A stretch of DNA of 64,000 nucleotides from Pseudochrobactrum asaccharolyticum (GTDB lineage: Bacteria; Pseudomonadota; Alphaproteobacteria; Rhizobiales; Rhizobiaceae), in NCBI RefSeq assembly GCF_003314995.1, contig NZ_QNRH01000001.1:683436-747435 (forward strand), given 5' to 3'. This document shows positions 30,647-40,239 of this stretch, piece by piece. The position numbers and the translations under genes are program-made. Under the pieces are notes generated by a model that worked only from the letters and a program-made list of their open reading frames with translations, searched no databases and had not been told where the DNA came from. Every line of letters begins with the position of its first letter. Within the stretch, counting starts at the first letter, position 1.

Positions 30647-30803
30647 TGGTTTAAAAAGCAGTTTCAAAATGTGTGGTAACCGGTTTACTACTGAGCCAGT
30701 TTGCTACTGAGATTGCGCCATTCAACAAGCAGAGCAATTTCCCTGACCGGAAAAAAGACTGCTCTGATACAGGTTCCGGCAGTGACCGGAGGGAGATAGC
30801 CTG

Positions 30804-31874
30804 ATGCGTGACAGAACAACTTTGAATCTCGTACCATTTGTCAGTGTTGACCACATGATGAAACTGGTTTTGAAAATCGGTATTGAAGATTTTCTCAAAG
30901 AACTTTGCACCTATGTGGAAGAAGATTTTCTGCGCTGGGAAAAATTCGATAAAACCCCGCGCGTTGCTTCGCACTCCCATGATGGTGTGATTGAACTGAT
31001 GCCGACAAGCGACGGTAATCTCTATGGCTTTAAATATGTAAATGGCCATCCGAAGAACATGAAAGACGGTCTGCAGACTGTTGCTGCATTTGGTATGCTT
31101 TCTGACGTTGATACCGGCTATCCGGTTCTGCTCACAGAAATGACCATTCTGACCGCTCTGCGTACTGCTGCGACTTCGGCTGTTGTCGCCAAATATCTGG
31201 CTCCGGAAAATGCAGCAACCATGGCCATTATCGGCAATGGCGCGCAGTCCGAGTTTCAGGCACTGGCATTCAAAGCGCTGCTCGGTGTGAAGTCGCTACG
31301 TCTCTATGATATTGACCCGACTGCAACTGAAAAGTGCAAACAGAACCTCGCACGCTTTGGCTTCGATATCGTCACCTGCACCAGTGCAGAAGATGCAGCG
31401 CAGGGCGCACAGATCATCACCACTGTGACTGCCGACAAGCAGAATGCAACAATCCTGACTGATAATATGATCGGCAGCGGCATTCACATCAACGGCGTTG
31501 GCGGTGACTGCCCGGGCAAAACAGAAATGCACAAAGACATTCTGCTGCGCTCCGATATCTTTGTTGAATATCCGCCGCAGACCCGCATTGAAGGTGAAAT
31601 CCAGCAGCTCGATGCTGATCATCCGGTTATCGAAATGTGGCAGGTGATGAACGGTACAGTACCGGGTCGCCGCGATCAGAACCAGATCACATTGTTTGAC
31701 TCAGTTGGTTTCGCGACTGAAGATTTCTCGGCACTGCGCTATGTGCATGACAAGCTGAAATCAACCGGTCTGTTTGAAAATCTTGATCTGCTGGCAGATC
31801 CAGATGAGCCGCGCGACCTGTTTGGTATGCTGCTGCGCTGTGAAAAGAAGCTCGCTGAAGAAGTGGCTGCTTAA
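30804..31874 (+). CDS. Ornithine cyclodeaminase
   Basis: ATG 30804 follows GGAGGGAG. The 356-residue NAD-dependent enzyme of the mu-crystallin family turns ornithine into proline and ammonia. The dinucleotide fold begins MAIIGNGAQSEFQ, and HINGVGGDCPGKTEM is a family signature near the active site. It works with the arginase encoded 217 bp upstream to convert arginine to proline. It ends with a clear terminator. Confidence 0.95.
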   Translation: MRDRTTLNLVPFVSVDHMMKLVLKIGIEDFLKELCTYVEEDFLRWEKFDKTPRVASHSHDGVIELMPTSDGNLYGFKYVNGHPKNMKDGLQTVAAFGMLSDVDTGYPVLLTEMTILTALRTAATSAVVAKYLAPENAATMAIIGNGAQSEFQALAFKALLGVKSLRLYDIDPTATEKCKQNLARFGFDIVTCTSAEDAAQGAQIITTVTADKQNATILTDNMIGSGIHINGVGGDCPGKTEMHKDILLRSDIFVEYPPQTRIEGEIQQLDADHPVIEMWQVMNGTVPGRRDQNQITLFDSVGFATEDFSALRYVHDKLKSTGLFENLDLLADPDEPRDLFGMLLRCEKKLAEEVAA

Positions 31875-31892
31875 TTCAGGTTACTATTTAAA

Positions 31893-31925
31893 AAACGGGC
31901 AGGGTAACTCCTGCCCGTTTTGTTT
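31893..31925 (+). terminator. Ornithine cyclodeaminase gene terminator
   Basis: AAACGGGCAGG (31893-31903) pairs with CCTGCCCGTTT (31910-31920), followed by TGTTT. Confidence 0.92.
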
Positions 31926-31985
31926 GTAGCTGTTGTAACGGCTTGTATACTGGACTTCACCGGTGCAAGGGAGTAATTGCCGGTT

Positions 31986-32426
31986 ATGGCTCTGCATCTT
32001 GTAAAACTCTGTGTGGGATGTGATTCCCTTGAAGATCTGGCAGCGTGGATTGATTTCCGCCTTGAGGAATGCCGTGCAAACGGTGTTGTGCCGGAACAGT
32101 TTCATACAACGCGAATGGTCCCGAAGCGTCAGGCGGAGTTGCTTGACGGCGGTTCACTCTATTGGGTGATCAAGGGCAATATTCAGGCGCGCCAGCGCTT
32201 GCTGGAAGTGCGTACATTTACCGGTGAGGACGGGATTGGCCGTTGTCATCTGGTGCTGGAGCCGAAAGTCATTCCGACCATCTGGCAGCCTCGCAGGGCG
32301 TTTCAGGGATGGCGTTATATTGCAGATGAAGAAGTGCCGCAGGATGACAGGGCGGGTGCCGGTGGCGGCATGCAGGCTTTGCCAGTGGAGCTGCGCCGCG
32401 AACTGGCGGTGCTGGGTCTTATTTAA
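31986..32426 (+). CDS. DUF1489-family protein
   Basis: This 146-residue protein begins MALHLVKLCVGCDS and contains the DUF1489 pattern with MVPKRQAELLDGGSLYWVIKG, EPKVIPTIWQPRRAFQGWRY and ALPVELRRELAVLGLI. The family is found mainly in alphaproteobacteria, is cytoplasmic and has no assigned reaction. I chose ATG 31986; a TTG at 31977 is closer to the AAGGGAG site and could be the start. Directly after its stop begins a truncated repeat. Confidence 0.85.
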   Translation: MALHLVKLCVGCDSLEDLAAWIDFRLEECRANGVVPEQFHTTRMVPKRQAELLDGGSLYWVIKGNIQARQRLLEVRTFTGEDGIGRCHLVLEPKVIPTIWQPRRAFQGWRYIADEEVPQDDRAGAGGGMQALPVELRRELAVLGLI

Positions 32427-32490
32427 AGCATTTCCAGCAAAAGTGCGAAGCGGTTTTGCGTCGGATAATGCGTAAAACAAACAATTACAG
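32427..32490. repeat. Truncated copy (first half) of the 103-bp repeat
   Basis: It matches the first 64 bases of copies 1 and 2 (AGCATTTCCAGCAAAAGTG through AACAATTACAG) and then stops. The second hairpin is missing. It starts directly after the DUF1489 stop codon and ends just before the stop codon of the convergent small gene. Confidence 0.8.
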
Positions 32491-32497
32491 CTTATTC

Positions 32498-32785
32498 TTA
32501 ACGCAGTTTCAGGCGGATTGCTGTGCGTCCGTTGATATTGCCTGTTGCAACACGCACGGATGCTTCCGGCAGACTGATGCGGCGGCTGCGCTGAGCATTG
32601 CAGACCAGCAGGCCGACAAACTCGCGGGTATTAAGTGAGGCGCCGTCAGCGCGCAGATCGGCAAGACGTGCTGCGGCACTGCGTAAAGCATGCACGCTGA
32701 GCAAAGTGGTTTTGCCCGATTTTTGGTGGTCGGATTCAACCGGATCAACATTGGTGAAACCGAACAGGTTGAGCATATTCGACAT
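32498..32785 (-). CDS. Small hypothetical protein, 95 residues
   Basis: I do not recognise this protein. The start ATG at 32785 is supported by AAAGGG upstream. It begins MSNMLNLFGFTNVDPVES and is then basic and helical, with several Arg/Ala-rich stretches (SVHALRSAAARLADLRADGA). There is no membrane segment or cysteine cluster. The good binding site and codon pattern suggest a real gene. It is convergent with the DUF1489 gene and upstream of the D,D-carboxypeptidase gene on the same strand. Confidence 0.6.
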   Translation of the reverse strand: MSNMLNLFGFTNVDPVESDHQKSGKTTLLSVHALRSAAARLADLRADGASLNTREFVGLLVCNAQRSRRISLPEASVRVATGNINGRTAIRLKLR

Positions 32786-32985
32786 TGTAAACCCTTTACA
32801 CAATACTCATTGGGTTTGCAGATGGTCTGCCAGACTGATGACAGGCTGAACACAAAGCTTGTCATCTCGGATATTACGCTGCGTCAGAGCATGACCGGAT
32901 GTTACCGGAATAATACAAGATGCTCTGCCGCTTTTTCGAAAGGGTAACCGCGATACACTTTACGGTTACGCTTTAAACAGATGCC

Positions 32986-34581
32986 TTATCGGGCAATTGC
33001 ATAGCAGCTGAATTTTTTCTTTTTGAGGGCATCACAAGCATCCCATGCAGCCGTTTTGGTTTCAAAACCAACGAAGCGAGCGCGGTAGAAAGTGTTGTTA
33101 CCCTTGTTGAAAGTTTCAGTCATTGGCGAAGTGGCGCGCAAGGTGCTGCCAGCCTGCTGAGCGGCTTTGTTCAGCATTTCCTGCGCCTGATTTTCGCTTG
33201 GCAGGGAACCGATCTGAATAGCCCATGCACCGGCAACATCATTTGCAGCAGCCATAGCAACAGTTGTCTGCGCAGGCTGAGGTTGACGGACATTTTCCTG
33301 CGGAACTGCTATTGGTTCATTGCGAACAGCTGCAACAGGCTTAGGTGCCAGACCCATACGGGCAGCTGCCGTATTAGCAGAGGCAGTGGTAACCGGATCA
33401 ACATTCGGGATCGACGCTTTAGGTGTCGGAATTGCCACGAGCTGAGAAGAGGTGGAGGCAGCAGGGCGCTGTGTTGGTGAGGCCAGTGCCAGCATTTCCG
33501 GCTGCTGCGCAGGAATTGGAGGCTGACGGGAAATCACCGCACTGATAGCATCCTGTGCACTGCCGGTTGAACCGGAAGCATCGGCCACAAGAACCGGCTG
33601 CTGATCTGCGCGCTCAGCTGGAATTGGTACTGCGCGCGGCAATGGCGATGGGGTCGCTGCTACTGCCGGTGCGGCAGGTGCATCATTACGTGCCATCAGC
33701 AGGGCATCGTTGCCACGACGCGATGGTGTTGCTTTTTCCAGATGCGCCTGAATCAGACGTGTCATAGTCGCATCACGGGATGCGCCGGTATTGCCGCCCA
33801 TAACAACAGCAACAATACGACGACCATCGCGATTGACGGAGGTGACGAGATTGTAGCCGGACGCGTTAACATAGCCAGTTTTAATGCCGTCTACGCCTTC
33901 AATACGACCAAGCAGGCGGTTGTGACCATTGATGGTCTTACCGCGGAACTGGAAGCTGGAGCGGCCGAAATAGCCGTAATACTGCGGATAATGCTGACGC
34001 AGAGCGATACCGAGAATCGCCATATCCCGCGCAGTGGTCTGCTGGTTCGGGTTAGGCAGACCCGAAGCATTGCGGAATGTGGTCGAGCGCATGCCGAGGC
34101 GGCGCGCTTTTGCGGTCATCATCTGAGCGAAACGAGGTTCAGAACCACCGAGATATTCACCAAGAGCTGCCGCAGCGTCGTTTGCGGAGCGGGTGATCAG
34201 CGCCATAATGGCATCTTCAACAGTGATGGTCTGGCCTGCTGCCACACCGATCTTTGTCGGTGGACGGGAGGCTGCATATTTGGAAAACGGAATTTTGGTA
34301 TTTTTGTTGATGCGACCGGCCTGCATAGCTTCAAAAACCATGTAAAGCGTCATCATCTTGGTAAGCGATGCAGGAAAGCGCTTGGCATCGGCGCTTTCAG
34401 CAAACAAAGTTTTACCTGTGTTAGCGTCGATCACGATTGCTGCGTGGCGCGATGGATTTTTCGCTGCCTGCGCTGAATCTGTTACAATGGTAAGAGATAC
34501 GGCGCCGACCATTGTTACTGCTAACAATGAGCGGGCCGCAATCTTGATGCCGGATGCGGCGTGACGGAACGCATGATACAC
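32986..34581 (-). CDS. D-alanyl-D-alanine carboxypeptidase with C-terminal SPOR domain
   Basis: The 531-residue precursor has a signal peptide ending near SAQAA-K (residue 40) and a penicillin-binding domain with SLTK (Ser72, Lys75), SAND near residue 135 and KTGY near residue 238. It trims the terminal D-Ala from peptidoglycan stems in the periplasm. A Pro/Ala/Gln-rich linker (about 290-440) leads to a SPOR domain (GAWAIQIGSLPSENQAQEML to the end), which binds denuded glycan at the division septum. This form, like DacF/DacA of Brucella and relatives, suggests recruitment to septum or pole. Confidence 0.94.
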   Translation of the reverse strand: MYHAFRHAASGIKIAARSLLAVTMVGAVSLTIVTDSAQAAKNPSRHAAIVIDANTGKTLFAESADAKRFPASLTKMMTLYMVFEAMQAGRINKNTKIPFSKYAASRPPTKIGVAAGQTITVEDAIMALITRSANDAAAALGEYLGGSEPRFAQMMTAKARRLGMRSTTFRNASGLPNPNQQTTARDMAILGIALRQHYPQYYGYFGRSSFQFRGKTINGHNRLLGRIEGVDGIKTGYVNASGYNLVTSVNRDGRRIVAVVMGGNTGASRDATMTRLIQAHLEKATPSRRGNDALLMARNDAPAAPAVAATPSPLPRAVPIPAERADQQPVLVADASGSTGSAQDAISAVISRQPPIPAQQPEMLALASPTQRPAASTSSQLVAIPTPKASIPNVDPVTTASANTAAARMGLAPKPVAAVRNEPIAVPQENVRQPQPAQTTVAMAAANDVAGAWAIQIGSLPSENQAQEMLNKAAQQAGSTLRATSPMTETFNKGNNTFYRARFVGFETKTAAWDACDALKKKKFSCYAIAR

Positions 34582-35269
34582 GGTGACTTACCTACCTGGA
34601 CTGCCAATTTTCAGGTGTGGCGCAAAGGACACGCCACGAACATTTCCGCGATCATATTGCCAACAGCCTTACCAATCCGTTTATAGACTGGAAAAACGTG
34701 CTGATTTTTTGACTTATATGACACTTTTTTACGCCTGAGCGCCGTTTGACTGCACTGCAAGAATTGTCAGGGTTGCGTTAAGTGCTTGCTAATAAATGAA
34801 AAATTTATTGATTGAAGTTTTCTGTCGAAAATTAAAAAAATAATATGTTGCGGGTGTTTTGGGCTCAAAAAATGATTTTCTTTGTTCAAAACAGCTAATT
34901 TGTCCTGAAACTGTTAAGAAGTGAAGTTATGTGGCTGGCTTCAACAGGGTAGAACAAACTGACTGAAAGGACGCGGACGGTTTCGATGCTGCTTTGTGAT
35001 TCAATATGCGGGCGGGAATGAATTTTCTGCCTTATGGAAAACAGTCAGATTCGTTTGCGGAAAACTTTGCTTAACAGATGTGTTTCATACTGGTTTTTTC
35101 CTGCAGTCGGGGTACTCTGGAAAGAAATGAGGTCATGTCAGGCTTTATAAAGTTCGGGGCTTAACATCGCCGCGTTTCAACCTACATAATAGGTCTACGA
35201 TGCATGGCTTAACGGTTATGCAGGGTGACTTCGGAAATACAGATACGATCAGGACGGATATAGTCAGTA
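34582..35269. other. 688-bp gene-free region between dacA-like gene and clpS
   Basis: I see no gene here on either strand. The middle part (about 34680-34900) is AT-rich with TTTTTT and AAAAAAT tracts. TTGACT at about 34711 and 34748 could be -35 elements for either flank, without a convincing -10 partner. The second half is of average composition. It must hold the promoters of clpS and the carboxypeptidase gene. Confidence 0.4.
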
Positions 35270-35659
35270 ATGAATGCGGCACACCGTTTAAAACAGGCTT
35301 CGCCACTTATGCAGGATAAGCCTGTTATGCAGGGAAATGATGAAGACGATCAGAAAGGCCCTGGTAATGGTACGGCTGTTATTACGCGGACAAAGACCCG
35401 CTTAAAACGGCCCAGCCTCTACAGGGTTTTGCTGCTGAATGATGATTATACGCCTATGGATTTCGTGATTCATGTGCTGGAACGTTTTTTCCAGAAGAAC
35501 CGTGATGAAGCGACACGCATTATGTTGCATGTTCATAATCACGGGGTCGGTGAGTGCGGTATCTTTACCTATGAAGTCGCCGAAACCAAAGTGACGCAGG
35601 TGATGGATTTCGCCCGTCAACATCAGCATCCGCTGCAATGCGTGATGGAGAAAAAGTGA
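35270..35659 (+). CDS. clpS: ClpS, adaptor for ClpAP protease
   Basis: The product of up to 129 residues has the ClpS core: [48 protein letters not shown]. It delivers N-degron substrates to ClpAP. ATG 35270, 35309 and 35327 are all in frame, and the variable N-terminal tail makes the true start unclear; homologues of about 115 residues favour 35309. clpA starts six bases after the stop, so the two are an operon. Confidence 0.95.
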   Translation: MNAAHRLKQASPLMQDKPVMQGNDEDDQKGPGNGTAVITRTKTRLKRPSLYRVLLLNDDYTPMDFVIHVLERFFQKNRDEATRIMLHVHNHGVGECGIFTYEVAETKVTQVMDFARQHQHPLQCVMEKK

Positions 35660-35665
35660 GGTACC

Positions 35666-38110
35666 ATGCCAACATTCTCCCAAAGCCTTGAAAAAGCACT
35701 TCATCAGGCGCTGACAATCGCCAATGAACGCCATCATGAATATGCCACGCTTGAGCATCTTCTGCTGGCGCTGATTGACGACCGTGACGCCGGTGCGGTT
35801 ATGCGTGCCTGCAATGTCGATATTGTGCAGCTTAAAAAGACAGTGACAGATTATATTGACCGCGAACTGGATAATCTGGTGACCGGTTATGATGAGGATT
35901 CCAAGCCGACAGCCGCTTTCCAGCGGGTGATTCAGCGCTCGGTAATCCATGTGCAGTCCTCAAATCGCGATGAAGTGACCGGTGCGAATGTGCTAGTGGC
36001 AATCTTTGCCGAGCGGGAAAGCCATGCAGCCTATTTCCTGCAGGAACAGCAGATGACCCGCTATGATGCGGTCAATTACATTTCGCACGGTATTTCCAAG
36101 CGCTCCGGTGTCAGCGATGATCTGACACAAGATAAGCTGCATGATCAGGAAGAGGCGGCTCAGCCTGAAAATGAAGAAAGCAGCAAGAAGAAAATTGACG
36201 CGCTGACAGCCTATTGTGTCAACCTCAATGAAAAAGCCAAAGCCGGTAAGATTGATCGTCTGGTTGGCCGTGAGAGCGAAGTTAACCGCACGATTCAGGT
36301 GTTGTGCCGCCGTTCCAAGAATAACCCGCTTTATGTGGGTGATCCGGGCGTGGGTAAAACCGCAATTGCCGAAGGTCTCGCCAAACGTATTGTTGACGGC
36401 GATGTGCCTGAAGTCTTGCTGAACGACACGATCTTCTCGCTGGATATGGGTAGCTTACTGGCTGGTACCCGTTATCGCGGTGATTTTGAAGAACGCCTGA
36501 AACAGGTTGTCAAAGAACTGGAAGATTATCCGGGTGCTGTGCTGTTCATCGATGAAATCCACACTGTGATCGGTGCGGGTGCGACCTCTGGCGGCTCTAT
36601 GGATGCGTCCAACCTGCTGAAGCCTGCTTTGTCTTCCGGTCAGATTCGCTGCATTGGCTCGACAACCTATAAAGAATTCCGTCAGTTCTTTGAGAAGGAC
36701 AGGGCGCTTGTACGTCGTTTCCAAAAGATCGATGTGCCTGAGCCGACTGTGCCGGATGCTATTGAGATCATGCGTGGTCTGAAGCCTTATTTTGAAGACT
36801 TCCACAAAGTGAAGTTCTCGAATGATGCATTGACTGCGGCGGTGGAACTCTCTGCCCGCTATATCACTGACCGTAAATTGCCGGATAAGGCGATTGACGT
36901 GATTGATGAAAGCGGTGCCGCACAGATGCTGGTGCCGGAAGCCAAGCGCAAAAAGGTCATCGGTATCAAAGAGATCGAAGCGACCGTTGCGACGATGGCA
37001 CGTATTCCGCCGAAGACTGTTTCCAAAGATGACGAGCAGGTGCTCGCCAGTCTGGAAAAAGATCTTAAACGTGTGGTTTATGGGCAGGAACTGGCGATTG
37101 AATCGCTCAGCTCTGCAATCAAGCTGGCTCGTGCGGGTCTACGTGAGCCGGATAAGCCGATCGGCTCTTATCTGTTCTCCGGTCCGACTGGCGTGGGTAA
37201 GACGGAAGTTGCCAAGCAGCTTGCCAGCACATTGGGCGTACAGCTGCTGCGTTTTGATATGTCCGAATATATGGAGCGCCATACGGTTTCGCGCCTGATC
37301 GGTGCCCCTCCGGGCTATGTCGGTTTTGAACAGGGTGGTCTGCTAACTGATGGTGTTGACCAGCATCCGCATTGCGTGTTGCTGCTTGACGAGATCGAGA
37401 AAGCACATCCGGATCTGTTTAACATTCTGTTGCAGGTTATGGATCATGGTCGTCTGACCGATCACAATGGCAAGCAGATTGACTTCCGCAACGTCATTCT
37501 GATCATGACCACCAATGCCGGTGCAGCAGATCTTGCTAAAGCAGCGATTGGTTTCGGTTCATCCCGTCGCGAAGGCGACGATATGGAGGCGATCAACCGT
37601 CTGTTTACACCGGAATTCCGCAACCGCTTAGATGCGATTATTCCGTTCGGTCCGCTGCCTGTGCCGGTTATTCATAAAGTGGTGCAGAAATTTATCATGC
37701 AGCTGGAAGCGCAGCTTGCTGATCGTGGTGTTACTTTTGAACTGGATAAGAAGGCCGTTAATTGGCTGGCTGATAAAGGCTATGATGAGCGCATGGGTGC
37801 ACGCCCGCTGGGTCGTGTCATTCAGGAATATATCAAGAAGCCGCTGGCGGATGAATTGCTGTTCGGTAAGCTGAAAAACGGCGGCACTGTCAAAGTGACG
37901 ACCGGTGAAAAAGCCGATGGCAAGATTGGTCTAGTGCTGGATGTGGTTAAAGCCAAACCGGTTAAGCCGCAGAAAGAACAGCCGGAAGAAGAACTGGTTG
38001 TAAAGCCGGAGAAAAAACCTGCCAAGGCTGAGGCTGTTGCCGAAACAGGCGCAGCGGAGCCAAAGCGCAAATCGGCATCGGTGCCGAAAGTGCCACGCTC
38101 TAAAGAGTAG
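35666..38110 (+). CDS. clpA: ClpA, ATPase subunit of ClpAP protease
   Basis: ATG 35666 follows GTGAGGTACC, which overlaps the clpS stop. The 814-residue AAA+ unfoldase has the Clp N-domain (about 1-145), a first ATPase with GDPGVGKTAIAEG near residue 226 and FIDEIHTVIGAG, and a second ATPase with GPTGVGKTEVAKQ near 505 and LLLDEIEKAHPD. It threads substrates into ClpP, encoded elsewhere. The C-terminus is a Lys/Glu/Pro-rich tail of about 50 residues (KPVKPQKEQPEEELVVKPEK), longer than in E. coli. Confidence 0.97.
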   Translation: MPTFSQSLEKALHQALTIANERHHEYATLEHLLLALIDDRDAGAVMRACNVDIVQLKKTVTDYIDRELDNLVTGYDEDSKPTAAFQRVIQRSVIHVQSSNRDEVTGANVLVAIFAERESHAAYFLQEQQMTRYDAVNYISHGISKRSGVSDDLTQDKLHDQEEAAQPENEESSKKKIDALTAYCVNLNEKAKAGKIDRLVGRESEVNRTIQVLCRRSKNNPLYVGDPGVGKTAIAEGLAKRIVDGDVPEVLLNDTIFSLDMGSLLAGTRYRGDFEERLKQVVKELEDYPGAVLFIDEIHTVIGAGATSGGSMDASNLLKPALSSGQIRCIGSTTYKEFRQFFEKDRALVRRFQKIDVPEPTVPDAIEIMRGLKPYFEDFHKVKFSNDALTAAVELSARYITDRKLPDKAIDVIDESGAAQMLVPEAKRKKVIGIKEIEATVATMARIPPKTVSKDDEQVLASLEKDLKRVVYGQELAIESLSSAIKLARAGLREPDKPIGSYLFSGPTGVGKTEVAKQLASTLGVQLLRFDMSEYMERHTVSRLIGAPPGYVGFEQGGLLTDGVDQHPHCVLLLDEIEKAHPDLFNILLQVMDHGRLTDHNGKQIDFRNVILIMTTNAGAADLAKAAIGFGSSRREGDDMEAINRLFTPEFRNRLDAIIPFGPLPVPVIHKVVQKFIMQLEAQLADRGVTFELDKKAVNWLADKGYDERMGARPLGRVIQEYIKKPLADELLFGKLKNGGTVKVTTGEKADGKIGLVLDVVKAKPVKPQKEQPEEELVVKPEKKPAKAEAVAETGAAEPKRKSASVPKVPRSKE

Positions 38111-38131
38111 GGCTTTAACATAAGACAAAAG

Positions 38132-38164
38132 AAAAGCGCCCGTTGATCGGGCGCTTTTTTATTT
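38132..38164. terminator. clpA terminator (possibly bidirectional)
   Basis: AAAAGCGCCCG (38132-38142) pairs with CGGGCGCTTTT (38148-38158), with a T run after it. It lies between the convergent clpA and CoA-transferase genes. Confidence 0.92.
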
Positions 38165-38188
38165 GCGGTAAATAAATGAAAAGCCTGA

Positions 38189-39682
38189 TCAGCTCTTTAG
38201 CATTGTGCCGGTTTTTTCCTTAAGCGCATACCACGAGATAGCTTCTTCCAGAATATGTGGGGTCTGGCCGCCACGCTCACAGGCACGGGCAAAATAATCG
38301 CGCAATTGCGGGCGGTAATCCGGATGCGCACAATTTTCGATAATCACAGAAGCCCGTTCGCGCGGAGCAAGGCCACGCAGATCGGCAAGACCGTGTTCTG
38401 TCACCAGAATATCGACATCATGTTCCGTATGGTCAACATGCGGCACCATTGGCACAACCGAAGAAATAGCACCGTTTTTGGCGACTGATTTCGTCACGAA
38501 AATTGAAAGATAGGCGTTGCGGGCAAAATCACCGGAACCACCGATACCGTTCATCATATGCGTACCAGCCACATGGGTGGAGTTCACATTGCCGTAAATG
38601 TCGAATTCAAGGGCAGTGTTGATGCCAATAATCCCAAGACGACGGATCACTTCCGGATGGTTGCTGATTTCCTGCGGACGCAGGATCAGCTTATCTTTAT
38701 AGCGCTCGAAATTACCGAATACCCGTTCGCCGCAAGCCTGACTGAGCGTGATGGATGAAGCTGAGGCAAAGCTGAGTTTGCCTGCATCCATCAGGTCAAA
38801 GGTGCTGTCTTGCAGAACTTCACTATACATCCGCAAGCCCTTGAAAGGACTATCGACAAGGCCGGTCAGAACCGCATTGGCAATCGTGCCGATACCGGCC
38901 TGCAGCGGGTTGAGCGACAGATCAAGGCGGCCTTTTTCCACTTCACTCTCAAGAAAATGGGTGAGGTGGGAGGCGATGGCAGAGGTTTCACTGTCAGCAG
39001 GCTCAATCAGTGAAGCGCTGTCAGACTGCTCCGTGATAACGATAGCTGCAATTTTTTCCGGTGGAATCGGAATATATGGCGTGCCGATGCGGCTCTCACA
39101 GGAGACGACCGGAATCGGATCGCGAGACGGGCGCTTGGTCGGAATATAGACATCATGCAGACCTTCCAGCGCAAGTGGATGGCTGAGATTGATCTCTACA
39201 ATGACTTTCTTCGCCAGAATAGCAAAGCTTGCTGAGTTGCCGATAGATGTTGTCGGGATAACACCGCCGTCTTCATTAATGGCAATGGCTTCAACAATCG
39301 CATAGTCAACCGGCCCGATCTGATTGGAGCGTAACTGCTCAACAGTTTCAGAAAGATGCTGGTCGATAAACATCACTTCGCCACGGTTGATGGCAGCGCG
39401 CAAAGTGCGGTCAACCTGAAACGGCATACGGCGGGCAAGAACACCGGCTTCGGTGAGAATCTTATCAACATCGTGGCCGAGCGAGGCACCGGTCAGTAGG
39501 GTGATTTTGAACGGGGCAGTCTTGGCCTGTTCAGCCATTGCAACCGGTACAGCTTTGGCGTCACCGGCGCGGGTGAAGCCGCTCATACCGATTGTCATCC
39601 CGTCTTTAATCAGGGCTGCTGCCTCAGCAGGCGTCACAACTTTATCTTGAAGGGAGGAATTGCGGATACGATCTTCTAGCAT
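38189..39682 (-). CDS. Acetyl-CoA hydrolase / succinyl-CoA:acetate CoA-transferase family enzyme
   Basis: The 497-residue class I CoA-transferase begins MLEDRIRNSSLQDKVV, has TIGMSGFTRAGDAKAVP, a likely catalytic Glu in MYSEVLQDSTFDLM, and the CoA-binding NGIGGSGDFARNAY and VDHTEHDVDILVTEHGLADL. Related enzymes move CoA between succinyl-CoA and acetate or hydrolyse acetyl-CoA; E. coli YgfH acts on propionyl-CoA. The choice cannot be made by sequence alone, though the succinate/acetate type fits best. It is a single-gene unit. Confidence 0.92.
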   Translation of the reverse strand: MLEDRIRNSSLQDKVVTPAEAAALIKDGMTIGMSGFTRAGDAKAVPVAMAEQAKTAPFKITLLTGASLGHDVDKILTEAGVLARRMPFQVDRTLRAAINRGEVMFIDQHLSETVEQLRSNQIGPVDYAIVEAIAINEDGGVIPTTSIGNSASFAILAKKVIVEINLSHPLALEGLHDVYIPTKRPSRDPIPVVSCESRIGTPYIPIPPEKIAAIVITEQSDSASLIEPADSETSAIASHLTHFLESEVEKGRLDLSLNPLQAGIGTIANAVLTGLVDSPFKGLRMYSEVLQDSTFDLMDAGKLSFASASSITLSQACGERVFGNFERYKDKLILRPQEISNHPEVIRRLGIIGINTALEFDIYGNVNSTHVAGTHMMNGIGGSGDFARNAYLSIFVTKSVAKNGAISSVVPMVPHVDHTEHDVDILVTEHGLADLRGLAPRERASVIIENCAHPDYRPQLRDYFARACERGGQTPHILEEAISWYALKEKTGTMLKS

Positions 39683-39728
39683 GGGAAACCTATATTCGAA
39701 GGATCTCTGAATGGGAGGGTTCAGAGGT

Positions 39729-39790
39729 AAGCAGTTTCAGGAAAAGTGGAAGCCGGTTTTCCGTTCGAAACTGCGCTAAACAAAGAATTC
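39729..39790. repeat. Diverged half copy of the repeat family
   Basis: GCAGTTTCAGGAAAAGTGGAAGCCGGTTTTCC followed by GAAACTGCGCTAAACAAAGAATTC corresponds to the first hairpin of the 103-bp repeat. The outer stem is GCAGTTTC/GAAACTGC and the inner GGAAAA/TTTTCC, so pairing is kept although the bases differ. Confidence 0.65.
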
Positions 39791-39852
39791 GTGGCGTTCT
39801 ATATTATAGAAATGAAAGCCTCTCTGATCGCATATGTATTGTATGCTGTTAT

Positions 39853-39955
39853 AGCATTTCCAGCAAAAGTGGGAATCGGTTTTGCGTCGGATAATGCGTA
39901 AAACCAAATAGTTACAGCGGTTCCAACGATTCAGTCTTAACTGGAACCGCTGTAA
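39853..39955. repeat. 103-bp two-hairpin intergenic repeat, copy 2
   Basis: This is nearly identical to copy 1 over the whole 103 bp. The second hairpin is perfect over 14 pairs: TTACAGCGGTTCCA against TGGAACCGCTGTAA. It is fully intergenic here. Confidence 0.85.
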
Positions 39956-40239
39956 TACGCAGTATCGGTGTAAGGGCAGAAGTGAAGGTTGACCTAAACG
40001 TAAACTGCTCTGAATAAAGGATTTATCCTGTAGCAGAGTGTTTTGCCAGCCCTGACTTTGATATGGTCATTCTGTCGCGATTTATAGCGGAATTGTCCTG
40101 AGTAAAACAGCTCGTAGAGGTGCAGTTTGCCTCAAGTTTATGCCGGTTACGAATGACCGGCCTGAGCGGCATTGCCAATGCAAAATCCCGTGATTAACAA
40201 TGAGGCCACCACAAGTGCCATCTTATGTAAGTTAGTCTT

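Larger units (their letters stand above)
39683..40239. other. Intergenic region with two repeat elements before azlC
   Basis: The 557 bp between the divergent CoA-transferase and azlC genes hold a half repeat (39729-39790), a full 103-bp repeat (39853-39955) and about 280 bp of unassigned sequence. An 85-residue frame at 40172-40429 overlaps azlC in another frame and lacks family features. Confidence 0.55.
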
